Source: Megalobrama amblycephala (taxonomy: Eukaryota; Chordata; Actinopteri; Cypriniformes; Xenocyprididae). From it: 64,000 nt of DNA. Below the pieces are notes generated by a model, which was not told where the DNA came from, made no database searches, and was given only the letters and a program-made list of their open reading frames with translations. Within the stretch, counting starts at the first letter, position 1; every line of letters starts with the position of its first letter. The position numbers and the translations under genes are program-made. Below are positions 11,301 to 20,236 of this stretch, one piece after another. The stretch spans positions 17,549,258 through 17,613,257 of the forward strand of contig NC_063049.1 in assembly GCF_018812025.1 (NCBI RefSeq), read 5' to 3'.

Positions 11301-14028
11301 AACACTGCTTCAGGAAGCATTGGAGCATAATGAATCAGTGTGTCGAATCATGATTCGGATCGCGTGTCAAACCGCCAAACTGCTGAAATCACGTGACTTT
11401 GGCGCTCCGAACAGCTGATTCAATACTCTGATTCATTTGTGCTCCGAATCTTCCTGAAGCAGTGTTTTGAAATCGACCATCACTAAATAAGTCGTTATTT
11501 TGTTTTTTTTGGTGCACCAAAAATATTCTCGTGGCTTTATAATATTAATATTGAACCACTGTACTCACATGAACTGATTTAAATATGTTTTTAGTACATT
11601 AATGGATCTTGAGAGAGGAAATGTCATTGCTCCCTATGGAGGTCTCACTGAGCTATCGGATTTCAACTAAAATATCTTAATTTGTGTTCTGAAGATGAAT
11701 GAAGGTCTTACGAGTTTGGAACGACATGAGGTTGAGTAATGACAGAATTTTCATTTTTGGGTGAACTAACCCTTTAACAGTTAAAGGAACACTCCACTTT
11801 TTTTGAAAATAGGCTCATTTTCCAACTCTCCTAGAGTTAAACAGTTGAGTTTTACCATTTTCAAATCCATTTCATGATATTACGCAGCAGCTGTGACCCC
11901 GTTTGCACAGGGAGCGTGCCTTGCAACCAGGGAGACATTTGTGAGAGGCGCTGCGTAATATCATCGCTCCTGCTGCACCAACAGTACGGCAGCAAAGTTC
12001 CTTGATTATTACGCCAGAATGAGAGTATAGTTCCTAGCTATATCGGCCTAGAAAATCATAGCTTTTCATTTTCCGTCAGTCTTAATACACGATATAACTA
12101 CAGAAGTGTCAAGTTTTAAATAGGAAAAATATCGAAACTCTTTGGTCATTTTTGAGCGAGATGCTAACGGTCTAATCAGATTCAATGAACTATGCTAAAA
12201 GTGGTACCGCCAGACCCGGAGATCGACTGAATTGGTTTGAAAACGGTAAGTTTAGGGGAGTTGGAAAATGAGCCTTTTTTCAAAAAAAGTGTTCCTTTAA
12301 ATATTATTACTATTTTAAATGATTTTTCTGTTTGAATATATTGTAAATTTCATTTATTCTGATCAAAGCTTGATTTTCACCATCATTACTCCAGTCTTCA
12401 GTGTCACATGACATTCTCATAAGTCATTTTTATGCTTGGATATTAGCAATTACTATTGGTGGTCAATTATTGATGATGGTTCTTATTATCCACATTAAAA
12501 TAGTTTTTTCCACTTCATGTTTGAGAAAACAGTGATTTTTTAGGATTCTTTGATGAACAAAGTTCAAATGAACAGCATTTATTTGAAATGTAAATCTTCT
12601 GAAATGTTATAAATGTGTTTGTCATTTTTGATTTTGCTTATTAAAATTTTTACTCACCCTAAACCAGGGGTCTCCAAACTCGGTCCTGGAGGGCCACTGT
12701 CCTGCAAAGTTTAGCTCCAGCTTGCCTCAACACACCTGCCTCAAAGTTTCTTGCATGCCTAATTAGACCTTGATGGGCTGGTTCAGGTGTTTAATTGGGG
12801 TTTGAGCTAAACTCTGTAGGACAGTGGCCCTCCAGGACCAAGTTTGCCCATCCCTGCCCTAAACTTTTGAAAGGTAGTTTATCACAGTTTCCACAAAACT
12901 ATGAAGCAGCACAACTTTAAACATTAATAATAATCAGAAATGTTTCTTGAGCAGAAAATCAGCATATTAGACTGATTTCTGAAGGATCATGTGCTGCTGA
13001 AAATTCAGCTTTGTAAAGCAAGAATTGCTTTTCAAAATAGAAAACAGTTCATATGAATATTAACAAAAAATGTTTGCTGTTGGATTAAATTTTGTATCAA
13101 ATCAATGCAATCGGTGAACATGAACAGACTTTCAAAAACATTACAAAAGATTAATTCCAAACATTTGACAGGTACTAGTGTTTAGTATAGTACAGAAGAG
13201 GTCCATTTCTTTGCTAAAACGTATTTTAATGTACCTGTTGAAGGTGAACAGATTATCCATCAGCGGCGGGCCAAATATGAAGAAGACCGTCTGGAGAATC
13301 TGCTCCAAGGTGTTCAGCACCAACGTCGCCCGCCAACTTAACTGGTGTGGGAGAGGAGACAAGCGGGGGATAAGAAAATCGAATATCGGGTCTCTACTAA
13401 CCGGTAAGTTCAAAAGTTGTACATGCATTAGATCCAATGGCGGGAAGTTACAGCGTTAAATTAAATAAGTACTTGGCTAACATGTTCATGAGTCAAACAT
13501 AATCAAACATGTGGTAAAACTAACAGCAAAGTGCCATTTTAAAAAATAGTTAGCAAATATAATGGCTTTGTTTAACGAACCTTGGGTTAACCGATCAGTT
13601 GCCCAACCACAGAAACGGTCACAACTCGCTCGTTAGTAGCTAACTAAGGTGATTATCATGATCAACCTAATCAACATAACGTCATTTCAAGGTTATTGTA
13701 TAATCGATCACAGACACCACACATAATTAGTATTAAAATATAACGTTATTTGTTTTATACTTACCCTAAGCACATTTTCCCTCACAACTCGTCAGGACAC
13801 GTGTCTTCTCCACGCAGCATCAGCGTAGACTCGCGCAGGAAGAAAACTCGCTGATAGGCTGTCTTTGACAAATTTATTCGTTTTAAAAAATAAAGTGTTT
13901 TTGTTTGTTTGTTTGTTTTTTTACATGCAGCTTCAGCCATGAGGAATCCCGTCCTGCCGTCACCAACGGAAGCAGAGGCGGAGAAATATATCAAAGATTT
14001 CCTCCGCTTGGCCCCAGGGAGGGTGTAA
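8306..14028 (+). CDS. DUF4806-type protein gene inside the 8.7-kb transposon (six exons seen, 5' end unknown)
   Basis: Six exons join in phase with no stop: 8306-8374, 8467-8520, 9611-9670, 9778-9992, 13244-13403 and 13931-14028, the last ending TAA. They give 217 residues, partial at the N-terminus because the first exon begins mid-codon. Donors are all GT (GTACAA, GTATGT, GTAAGT, GTAAGA, GTAAGT). The protein has a Ser/Pro/Gly-rich start and a helix-forming stretch ILETLEKMDMKINHLTSLVQ. An acidic segment is followed by FPLASTEDLDRLEQSL, then GGPNMKKTVWRICSKVFSTN and NWCGRGDKRGIRKS, then TEAEAEKYIKDFLRLAPGR. That layout fits DUF4806 proteins, which are common in fish repeats and have no known function. 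Introns hold MITEs; exons are untouched, which suggests recent activity. Confidence 0.72.
8646..9381. mobile_element. TTAA-type MITE in an intron of the DUF4806 gene
   Basis: AGGGTTAGTTCACCCCAAAA at the left and TTTTTGGGTGAACTAACCCT at the right, flanked by TTAA (8642-8645, 9382-9385). The arms are inverted copies, e.g. the CTTCGTTCA segment near 8717 against TGAACAAAG near 9301. It lies between the exons at 8467-8520 and 9611-9670. Confidence 0.85.
9778..9992 (+). CDS. DUF4806 gene exon: coiled-coil and acidic linker
   Basis: Preceded by TTCTGTACTGCAG and followed by GTAAGA. It continues the codon left open by 9611-9670 and ends in phase 0. It encodes 71 complete codons: a heptad-like helix (AILETLEKMDMKINHLTSLV), an acidic run EEED, and FPLASTEDLDRLEQSLSDRG. 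Proteins of this family commonly have a coiled coil followed by this kind of segment before the conserved C-terminal domain. Confidence 0.72.
10093..11773. mobile_element. TTAA-type MITE carrying a second copy of its own family
   Basis: The left end AGGGTTAGTTCACTCAAAAA has lost its TTAA (now TTCA). The right end is GGGTGAACTAACCCT then TTAA. The outer arms (10140-10267 and 11164-11760) are inverted copies, e.g. GATCCATTAATGTACTAAAA read from both sides. It lies in the intron before 13244. Confidence 0.82.
10272..11159. mobile_element. TTAA-type MITE nested in the previous one, long palindrome
   Basis: AGGGTTAGTTCACCC to GGGTGAACTAACCCT with TTAA on both sides (10268-10271, 11160-11163). Arms of about 300 bp are near-perfect inverted repeats: TTTGAAGCATCGAAAATACA near 10506 against its inverse near 10910. 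The inverted arm of the outer MITE gives the uninterrupted site GATCCATTAATGTAC, proving TTAA is the duplicated target. Confidence 0.9.
11785..12296. mobile_element. TTAA-type MITE (AGGAACACTCC family)
   Basis: AGGAACACTCCACTTTTTTT at the left and AAAAAAAGTGTTCCT at the right, both next to TTAA (11781-11784, 12297-12300). Inner ends GGCTCATTTTCCAACTC and GAGTTGGAAAATGAGCC are also inverted. No coding capacity. Confidence 0.85.
12302..13130. repeat. dispersed MITE of the CTCCAGTCTTCAGTGTCACATG family, interrupted
   Basis: Contains ACTCCAGTCTTCAGTGTCAC at about 12390 and inverted-type partner sequence with CTTGAGCAGAAAATCAGCAT near 12945. Related copies lie at about 48172-49047 and 51400-52500. 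A small hAT copy is inserted at 12665-12856. The outer ends are not sharp here. Confidence 0.6.
12665..12856. mobile_element. small hAT-type MITE, 192 bp
   Basis: Starts CAGGGGTCTCCAAACTCGGT and ends TTGCCCATCCCTG. Inner parts TCCTGGAGGGCCACTGTCCT and AGGACAGTGGCCCTCCAGGA are inverted copies. CCCTAAAC flanks both ends (12657-12664, 12857-12864), a perfect 8-bp duplication. Confidence 0.9.
13244..13403 (+). CDS. DUF4806 gene exon: conserved core
   Basis: Encodes VNRLSISGGPNMKKTVWRIC, then FSTNVARQLNW and GRGDKRG, the most family-like part of the protein. The donor is GTAAGT at 13404. The frame that fits both neighbours needs an AAG acceptor (CTGTTGAAG before 13244). The nearby CAG at 13249-13251 would shift the frame and stop after about 28 codons. 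The start is therefore chosen on phase and family likeness. Confidence 0.65.
13931..14028 (+). CDS. DUF4806 gene last exon
   Basis: Acceptor TTTTTTACATGCAG. The exon completes a phase-1 codon and encodes SAMRNPVLPSPTEAEAEKYI and DFLRLAPGRV before TAA. Similar TEAE...I..WL.LAPDR endings close other DUF4806 proteins. No clear AATAAA lies just downstream; AATAAA-like AT-rich sequence is at 14220-14240. Confidence 0.68.
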
Positions 14029-14379
14029 TTGTTTATTTAATTTTAATCTTAATTTATTTAATTGTTTTGTTTGAATATGGCGTTATGTTAATATATATAT
14101 TTTTTAATTTTAATCTTAATTTATTTAATTGTTTGTTGTTTTGTTTGAATATGGCGTTATGTTAATATAGATTTTTATAATTAATTAAAAGTTGTAATCA
14201 ATATAATGAATTAGAAATACGTTTTTGCCTAATAAATATTTTTAAAACCATCAACAAATGCGTGTTTTATTGTGGTTATTTAATCATGTGAAGATGTGGC
14301 TGGATTTTATGGGGGTTCAATTTTATTAATGGGAGGAATCATATCTTAAAACGATGTCTGGGCTACATAAATCAGATGT

Positions 14380-14601
14380 CTTGCAGACGTATAAACATCT
14401 GATAAACGTCTGTAAAAGAGCGGATTGCCGACGTTCTAAATTATTAACGTCTTATAGACATCGCCTAGACGTCGTTCTAACAGCTGGAAGGGACGTCTCG
14501 GCGACGTATTGCAGATGAGCAAACGCTCTAAAATATACGTCTTCCAGACGAAAATGACGACGTCGCACAGATGTCTGCACGACGTACGTGTGCTATCTGG
14601 G
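14380..14601. repeat. right subterminal repeat field and TIR of the 8.7-kb element
   Basis: Many short ACGTC, GACGTT and AGACGT words in both orientations, ending in the TIR that closes with GTGCTATCTGGG at 14601. Such clustered subterminal words are typical transposase-binding arrays. Confidence 0.65.
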
Positions 14602-14796
14602 TTGTTTGCTGCCTTTAAGCGCTCCCGCTCTTCCACCTGACTCGCAACACCTGGTCCCAATCAAGCGGCGCTACCAGAGAGCGAGAGAGAGAGGGGAGAG
14701 AGAGAAAGAGAGAAAGACAAAGCAACAGCGTGCACAGTTACAAGATCACATTCTACATTACAATAGGCTAATGTATACACTTATACAGACGTAACA
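14602..14796 (-). repeat. 5' LTR, outer part
   Basis: By eye identical to 3237-3431 of the 3' LTR, from TTGTTTGCTGCC to CAGACGTAACA. Together with 5444-5922 it restores one LTR. A short open frame here duplicates one in the other LTR and is not a gene. Confidence 0.93.
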
Positions 14797-15530
14797 TTTA
14801 TAAAGCAAGAAAGAAAAAATAAACATAATTATTTGTAGAAAATCAAAAACAAGATATTTAAGGAATACCTGGAATAAATGAATGATAAAATACATTTCTT
14901 TCAAGGATTCAGCAAAGAAACACTCAGTCATGACTGAAATACCATAGGAAATGAATACGGGTCATTTTTGACCCATGTGTGTAAAATTGATGTAGACAAA
15001 CAAAAACTGTGTTTGTTTATAAAGTAAGAAAGAAAAAATGAACATAATGATTTTTTACAATCAAAAACAAGATATTTAAGGAATACCTGGAATAAATGAA
15101 TGATAAAATACATTTCTTTTAAAGATTCAGCAAAGAAACACTCAACCGTTATTGAAATTACATAGGAAATGAATACTGGTCATTTTTGACCCATGTTGTG
15201 CATTAGAAGGGTAGCGATACAAAAATGATTTTTATTAAAAAAGTAAGAAAGAAAAAATGAAAATGAGGATTTGTGATGATCAAAAACAAGTTAATTGAGG
15301 AATACCTACTGAATGATGAAATTAATTTCTTGCAAAGATATAGAAAATAAAAACTCAGCCGGGTCATTTTTGACCCATGTTGTGCATCAAAGGGTTAAAC
15401 AAAATTGGCTAATTTACTTATTTTAGAGATATTAATGACATACATTTCTCTGTCTTTGTTAAGTAATAATGGCAATTTTGCCATCATTCCATGAATTGTA
15501 TTAATGGTCATTAAGAAAATACATCTTTAC

Positions 15531-15531
<1 letters not shown>

Positions 15532-15598
<67 letters not shown>
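15532..15598. repeat. (TA)n microsatellite
   Basis: About 33 uninterrupted TA units. A poly-T run of about 24-27 follows at 15658-15684. Confidence 0.97.
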
Positions 15599-15603
<5 letters not shown>

Positions 15604-17189
15604 AATACAGAATACAGTACCATAATGCTGGATCTAAATGATTCATATATGCACCATATTTTTTTTTTTTTTTTTTTTTTTTTTGTTATATGTACGTAAT
15701 CCGGCCATCTGCTCTGAAGGATCAAGGTTAAGGGGTCATTCCTTGTATTCTGTGTCTTTTGACTATTATAAAATATAGGAAATCTAACTCATTTTTTAAA
15801 AGAAATTTTTGTGTAGTCATGATAGGGTGATGTAAAAGATTAGAAAAATGATTTTGGTCAAGCTCTGCAAAATTAATTTAACCATTAATTAAACAAAATA
15901 AATGAAATGGAAGATCAAAAATGTCCACCCTGTTAGGGACAAATGAAAAAGAGTTTCAAATACATATGATTCTAATTCATGGGCACATTTTAGACAACTC
16001 TTTGTCCCTTTAAAAGCATATCAGTTAATAAATTATAAGAAAATATAAATATTGTGTATGAATGACCTACTTTCTCACAAACACATCATTTTACATTTTT
16101 CGATTTCAGATAGAAATGCCTAAAAGGCATTTTTGTTTACTTTTAAAGTACTGTATTATTGATACTACAGTACATTTTCATTGTCACTTAATTATTAGTA
16201 TGTTTTTTTTTTTTTGATTTTATGAAATTATTCTAAAAAATGCATAACAGGGTGGGCAAGTGGCATAAAGGATGGATGATTTCCTGTCTCTTAAATACAG
16301 CCAGTTATATTGTTACTTTTATTTGAACTGGATTTAGATGGGAAACAATATGTAATACAATGCCAAAGAACTTTAAATACAGTAGTTTGTCAACTTTAAA
16401 CATACATTACTTTAACAATAACTGTGTCCACTCTTAGTGTCCACTCTGTTAGTTTTTCTGACTTAACAGAGTGGACATTCTGACCTAAAGTTGTAATTTT
16501 AAAACTATGATTTTTCCCTCAACAGGGTGGATATACTAAGGTTGACCACATCAAATTTAAGATAAAATTGGTAAAAATAGACAATTATTTTGAATCAATT
16601 TCCCAAGTTGTTTTCCTTCTTAAGATGACAGCTTTATGATATGATATTAATCTGTCAATTATTTTTTCTAACTTTCATTTAAAGGGTAAGTAGTGAAAAA
16701 TAACAGGGTGGACAATAAATTAAGGGACAAATTAAAAACCTTTTATAATTGCTAAATTAAATTTAATAATTTAAAAAGGGGGGTGGGGATCACATATAGT
16801 AAATGCTTTATTTATCATGAAATTGGGATTGACAGGCATGTGGACATTGGGAAAATGGATATATATGGTGGTGCAAAATGCTGTAAAATGTCCCAAATTA
16901 TTATTATTTTTCAACTTCATATATATGGTCTGAAAAGACTGGCAAGGAGCATTGTGTTAGTTTTCTGCTTTACTCTGCTTTCTGATAGTGACATCCACTG
17001 GTAAACTGTACACATGACATGCAGATTTTTAAACCGTGAATTTATTATAATTTATTATTGATACATTCTCTGCACCATAAAAATCAGTATTGCTGGGAAA
17101 ATGAGAAAAAGCACAGGCAACCGCTGAACATCCTTTTACGTTATTCTGCAAAACTTTTATTGAACAAAAGTATTTCAATTCTCACCACA
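15599..17189. other. AT-rich non-coding stretch with repeated AACAGGGTGG words
   Basis: No gene is visible. 15601-15732 is a duplicate of parts of 17192-18017. The word AACAGGGTGG or its inverse appears at about 15928, 16248, 16524 and 16705, with CCACTCTGTTAG near 16440 and TAACAGAGTGG near 16466. It is probably a decayed repeat, but I cannot name the family. Confidence 0.4.
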
Positions 17190-17629
17190 CTGTCCTCAAT
17201 ACAGTACCATAATGCTGGATCTAAACGATTCATATATGCACCATATCTTTTTTTTTTTTTTTTTATATATATATATGTACATACAGTGGAAAGAGGAATT
17301 AAATAACATTGCTCAATAACATTCAGACAAATAGATTTTTTTAAAAAAAAATCTGAAAACCCCTTGACCAACACACTTATTGGTAAACATAGTAATTGAC
17401 AAAAGTACAGAAATAAAATCATATTTTTGTTTTATTACTCTTGAATTAGTGTTCACAATCAACTATGTGTTACTGAGAGCAGAGAAGACATGTTGGTGAG
17501 GTGCAATAAGACATCAATAGTAGCAGAACTGGAAGTGGGTGGCACATTTGGTTGAAAGGACACACATTCAAACTCTCTTCTGGTCTACAGAAACTACTCT
17601 CTCTTAGAAGCTACAATCTCTTGGTTTAT

Positions 17630-18012
17630 CCCTGTCTCTTTTGACACCTCTTATAACTGCGGCATTTATCTCCCTTTATGAAGAACCCTGATTCTGAAGA
17701 AACCCTGAAGTGACTCTGATCCAAGAGAAATACCTGTATGTTCGCATTGTAAGAGCAGAGAAGTCCAAACACTGCCTTCATGAATGCTGGACGGACTGTA
17801 GATGCAAAAACAGTGTCTTTAAAGGCTCAGAGGATGGGACAGCACCGCTTTATTTCAGGGTGAAACCTGACATTCGAACTATTGATTTGGATTTGGATTC
17901 AACCAGTGTGAACACAAAGAAATGTTACGTGGCCGTTGGATGAGCGCTATGAATGGAGAACCAAATCACACTCCTCATTCTTCACATGGCCATCTGCTCT
18001 GAAGGATCAAGG
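17630..18012 (+). pseudogene. unrecognised coding relic with a frameshift
   Basis: A plus-strand frame from about 17701 to 17943 reads VTLIQEKYLYVRIVRAEKSK, then HECWTDCRCKNSVFKG, FRVKPDIRTIDLDLD and KKCYVAV. After a one-base shift at about 17938 the sense continues (DERYEWRTKSHSSFFTWP, SALKDQG, stop). Upstream, in another frame, SFDTSYNCGIYLPL at about 17645 also looks coding. Five or more cysteines suggest a secreted domain, but I do not recognise the family. The frame changes point to a pseudogene. Only its tail (CCATCTGCTCTGAAGGATCA) recurs at 15705-15732. Confidence 0.4.
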
Positions 18013-18017
18013 TTAAG

Positions 18018-18517
18018 ACATGCACATGAATGTATTCTCCTCTGCTAATTCAGTACAAGACCTACAATTGTACATACTGTAATGCTTTTTTGGGCAAATA
18101 AATGTAAACCAATATAATGTGGGTTGAGGTTGTGAATTAACCAGCAACAGGAAGAGCAGAAGAACAGCTGTCCAAAGGCTGCAAAAGAGTTCTACAGATG
18201 TTGCTTAGTGAAGATGGCATTTTGTCTGTCTTTACTAAAACCTCCAAGGTGGCTGTAAATCACTTAAAAAAAAAAAAAAACAGAACACATATCAAGGATG
18301 GAATCTCTTTTTAAAAGAATGATAAAGTTGCTACTGCGCCCTACTAGAGTGGAGGCGACGCAGGGCTCTGAAATGTCAAAGAGTCCTTGAAGTTGCTTGG
18401 GAAAGGAGCCTATCTTCATCCTCTTTAGTAAAGTCAGTGGAGTGTGCAGGAAGAGAAAAAAAGAAAGACGAGTAGGAAACGGGGGGAGAGGTAATGTCTG
18501 TTGAAACAGTGGCAGAT
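18018..18517 (-). other. probable nck2 3' untranslated region
   Basis: Sequence directly after the nck2 stop on the minus strand, with no coding sense. A poly-A run lies at 18266-18280 (poly-T on the sense strand). No AATAAA was found close to the stop; the first sense-strand AATAAA I see is at 17849-17854. The 3' end of the transcript cannot be placed. Confidence 0.5.
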
Positions 18518-18712
18518 TCAGGCAAGGGGCTTGACAAGGTAGAGTTTGTCTCCTTGCTCACTGGTGAAGATGGGCGCTTTCTTGTAGTGCTCTACAAGCT
18601 CATCCATACTGCTAAAACGCCGCTGACCGATGCAGTACACTGCGTCCAGCAGCTGCACCTTAAAGTGCTTGTTCTTCCCAACAGCCTTCAGAGAAATGGA
18701 GAAATCACTGGG
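18518..18712 (-). CDS. nck2: nck2 last coding exon: rest of SH2
   Basis: Acceptor TTTCCAG at 18713-18719, then [20 protein letters not shown] and onward to LYLVKPLA and TGA (18520-18518). It starts in phase 0 and restores the SESS-PSDFS join found in NCK2. Confidence 0.96.
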   Translation of the reverse strand, partial: PSDFSISLKAVGKNKHFKVQLLDAVYCIGQRRFSSMDELVEHYKKAPIFTSEQGDKLYLVKPLA

Positions 18713-20200
18713 CTGGAAAACAACAGAGAGATAAATTGGTGGGATTAATGTTGCCGCTGCTTTCCCATGCATAAACACCAGATGGCAGCATTGATTAAAA
18801 TGAAATAAGGCCACATCACTGCTGAAATAGAACAGGCAAGAGAACTTGATTCAAGATCTCTTTAATGAAATAAAAATAAATAACAGAGGGACATTTTGCT
18901 ATACTATGGCATGATTTTAAAAATCCAACATGCAGAAAACTATGGCATATAGTGAAAATTGTTGCAGAAACAGCTTTGTTAATTATAATTGGAGTGATTA
19001 AGTTTTTCTTGTTGCTACGATCCCCTCACATCTGGTTGCCAAGAAATATTGTAACTTGAAGCATGAGTATTGAATTCAAATGACATTCGAATGACAAAGG
19101 CCACAGGTGTGTGTAATACAGTTGCAATCAACATTATTCAACCCCCTTAACCTGCAAGACATTTTGCTGCTGAGAACAAAATTTTATGAAAACAATTCAT
19201 CAAAGTCATCAGTAAACTATTATACAAAGTTTTTAATACACATTTGAGTGATTCCAAGAATGTAAAGTTGATGAAAAATAAAAAATAAAATAAACTGGCT
19301 CTAAACTTGCGTGTACAAAATTATTCAACCACCAAAAGACAAATTTTGTGCAGAATCTTTTATTCTTTATAACCTCCAATAAACACTGCCTGTGCTTAGA
19401 AGCTTCTTTCATCTCTCTACTGCAATATTGGACCATTCCTCGCTTGAAAAAGCTTCCAGATCACTGATAGTCTTTGGTTTCCATGTTACCACTGATTTCT
19501 ACAAATTCCACCAAATATTTTCAATAAGATTTCAATCTAAAGACTGTACAGGCAGGCCACTAAAGAACATGATCCCTGAACCAAGCTTAAGTAGATTTGG
19601 ATGTATACTTTGGGACGGATGTCCTGCAGGAAAGTCCATTAATCATCAAGCTTCAGTTTCTACACGGAAGGCATCACCATCTTTGCCAAAATGGCTTGAT
19701 ACTTCAAAGAATTCATGATGTCCTTCATACAGTCAAGATTTCTACTTCCTGCAACAGAGCCCCCATAACAAGACTGGAGCACCTCCATGTTTGACCATGG
19801 AGATGGAGATCTTCTGCTCATAAGCGTTGCTTTTTTTGCACCAGATGTACCGCTGATCCATGGGTCCCAACAGTTCCAGTTTGCTCACATCCAGCATTAA
19901 AACATTCTTCCACAACTCCAGTTATATATTCCAATGAATTTAAGCATATTCAAGTCAGCCTTTTATGTTCTTCTTGGTCAAGAGTGGCATTCGGCAAAAC
20001 TGCAAAGCTTATGAGTGAGGTTATAAAGAATAAAAGATTCTGCACAAATTTGACTTTTGGGAGGGCGAATAATTTTGTGTACGCAAGTTTAGAGCCAGTT
20101 TGATTTTTTTCATTTTTCATCAACTTTACATTCTCAGAACTACTCAAATGTGTATTGATAAATTTTGTATAATAGTTTACTGATGCCTTTGATGATGCAA

Positions 20201-20236
<36 letters not shown>

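Larger units (their letters stand above)
5923..14601. mobile_element. 8.7-kb terminal-inverted-repeat DNA transposon carrying a DUF4806 gene
   Basis: The left end CCCAGATAGCACACGTACGT is repeated inverted at the right end (14582-14601); the perfect match is 22 bp and continues imperfectly. It sits inside an LTR whose sister copy shows the empty site (CCGTCCTTGTTTGC), giving a 2-bp TT duplication (5921-5922 and 14602-14603). Both ends are rich in ACGTC/GACGT words (5940-6060 and 14380-14590), a subterminal pattern seen in CACTA/EnSpm-type elements. Those also make 2-3 bp duplications, so that assignment is possible but unproven. The interior holds a spliced plus-strand gene and nested MITEs. 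I could not find a transposase. Confidence 0.8.
2576..14796 (-). mobile_element. Ty3/gypsy-type (Gmr1-like) LTR retrotransposon, internally deleted and interrupted
   Basis: Two long terminal repeats with TG...CA ends flank a short internal region. In minus-strand order these are the 5' LTR (14796-14602 and 5922-5444, split by a DNA transposon), a primer site (5441-5428), a pol remnant (5328-3492), a purine tract (3441-3432) and the 3' LTR (3431-2576). The insertion lies in the inner part of the piggyBac-like element. A 4-bp target duplication TTTA is readable (2572-2575 and 14797-14800), because the sister repeat unit at about 15010-15030 shows the empty site. gag, protease and the integrase core are missing. 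The LTRs differ by only about three substitutions plus a few indels, so the insertion is young in evolutionary terms. Confidence 0.88.
1324..15394. mobile_element. piggyBac-like TTAA element, host of a nested insertion series
   Basis: The left end reads TTAA then CCCTTTGATGCACAA (TTAA at 1320-1323). The right end is the exact inverse, TTGTGCATCAAAGGG then TTAA (15395-15398). A TTAA duplication plus CCC-starting inverted termini is the signature of piggyBac-type elements. Inner sequence is also inverted: 1369-1850 recurs in reverse at 2290-2575 and 14797-15380, and the right arm holds about three ~200-bp repeats of the same unit. The palindrome GGGTCAAAAATGACCC or its inverse occurs five times (1369, 1588, 14959, 15178 with one base lost, 15361). 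Without the insertion at 2576-14796 the element is about 1.85 kb. No transposase is visible, so it is non-autonomous. A Kolobok assignment, also TTAA-targeting, is not excluded. Confidence 0.78.

Noticed and set aside
1369..15376. Evenly repeated palindromes considered as a CRISPR-like array
   Set aside because: Only five copies, split between inverted transposon arms with non-unique intervening sequence in a vertebrate genome.
15501..15725. Open frame coding for Tyr-Ile repeats
   Set aside because: Translation of a (TA)n microsatellite.
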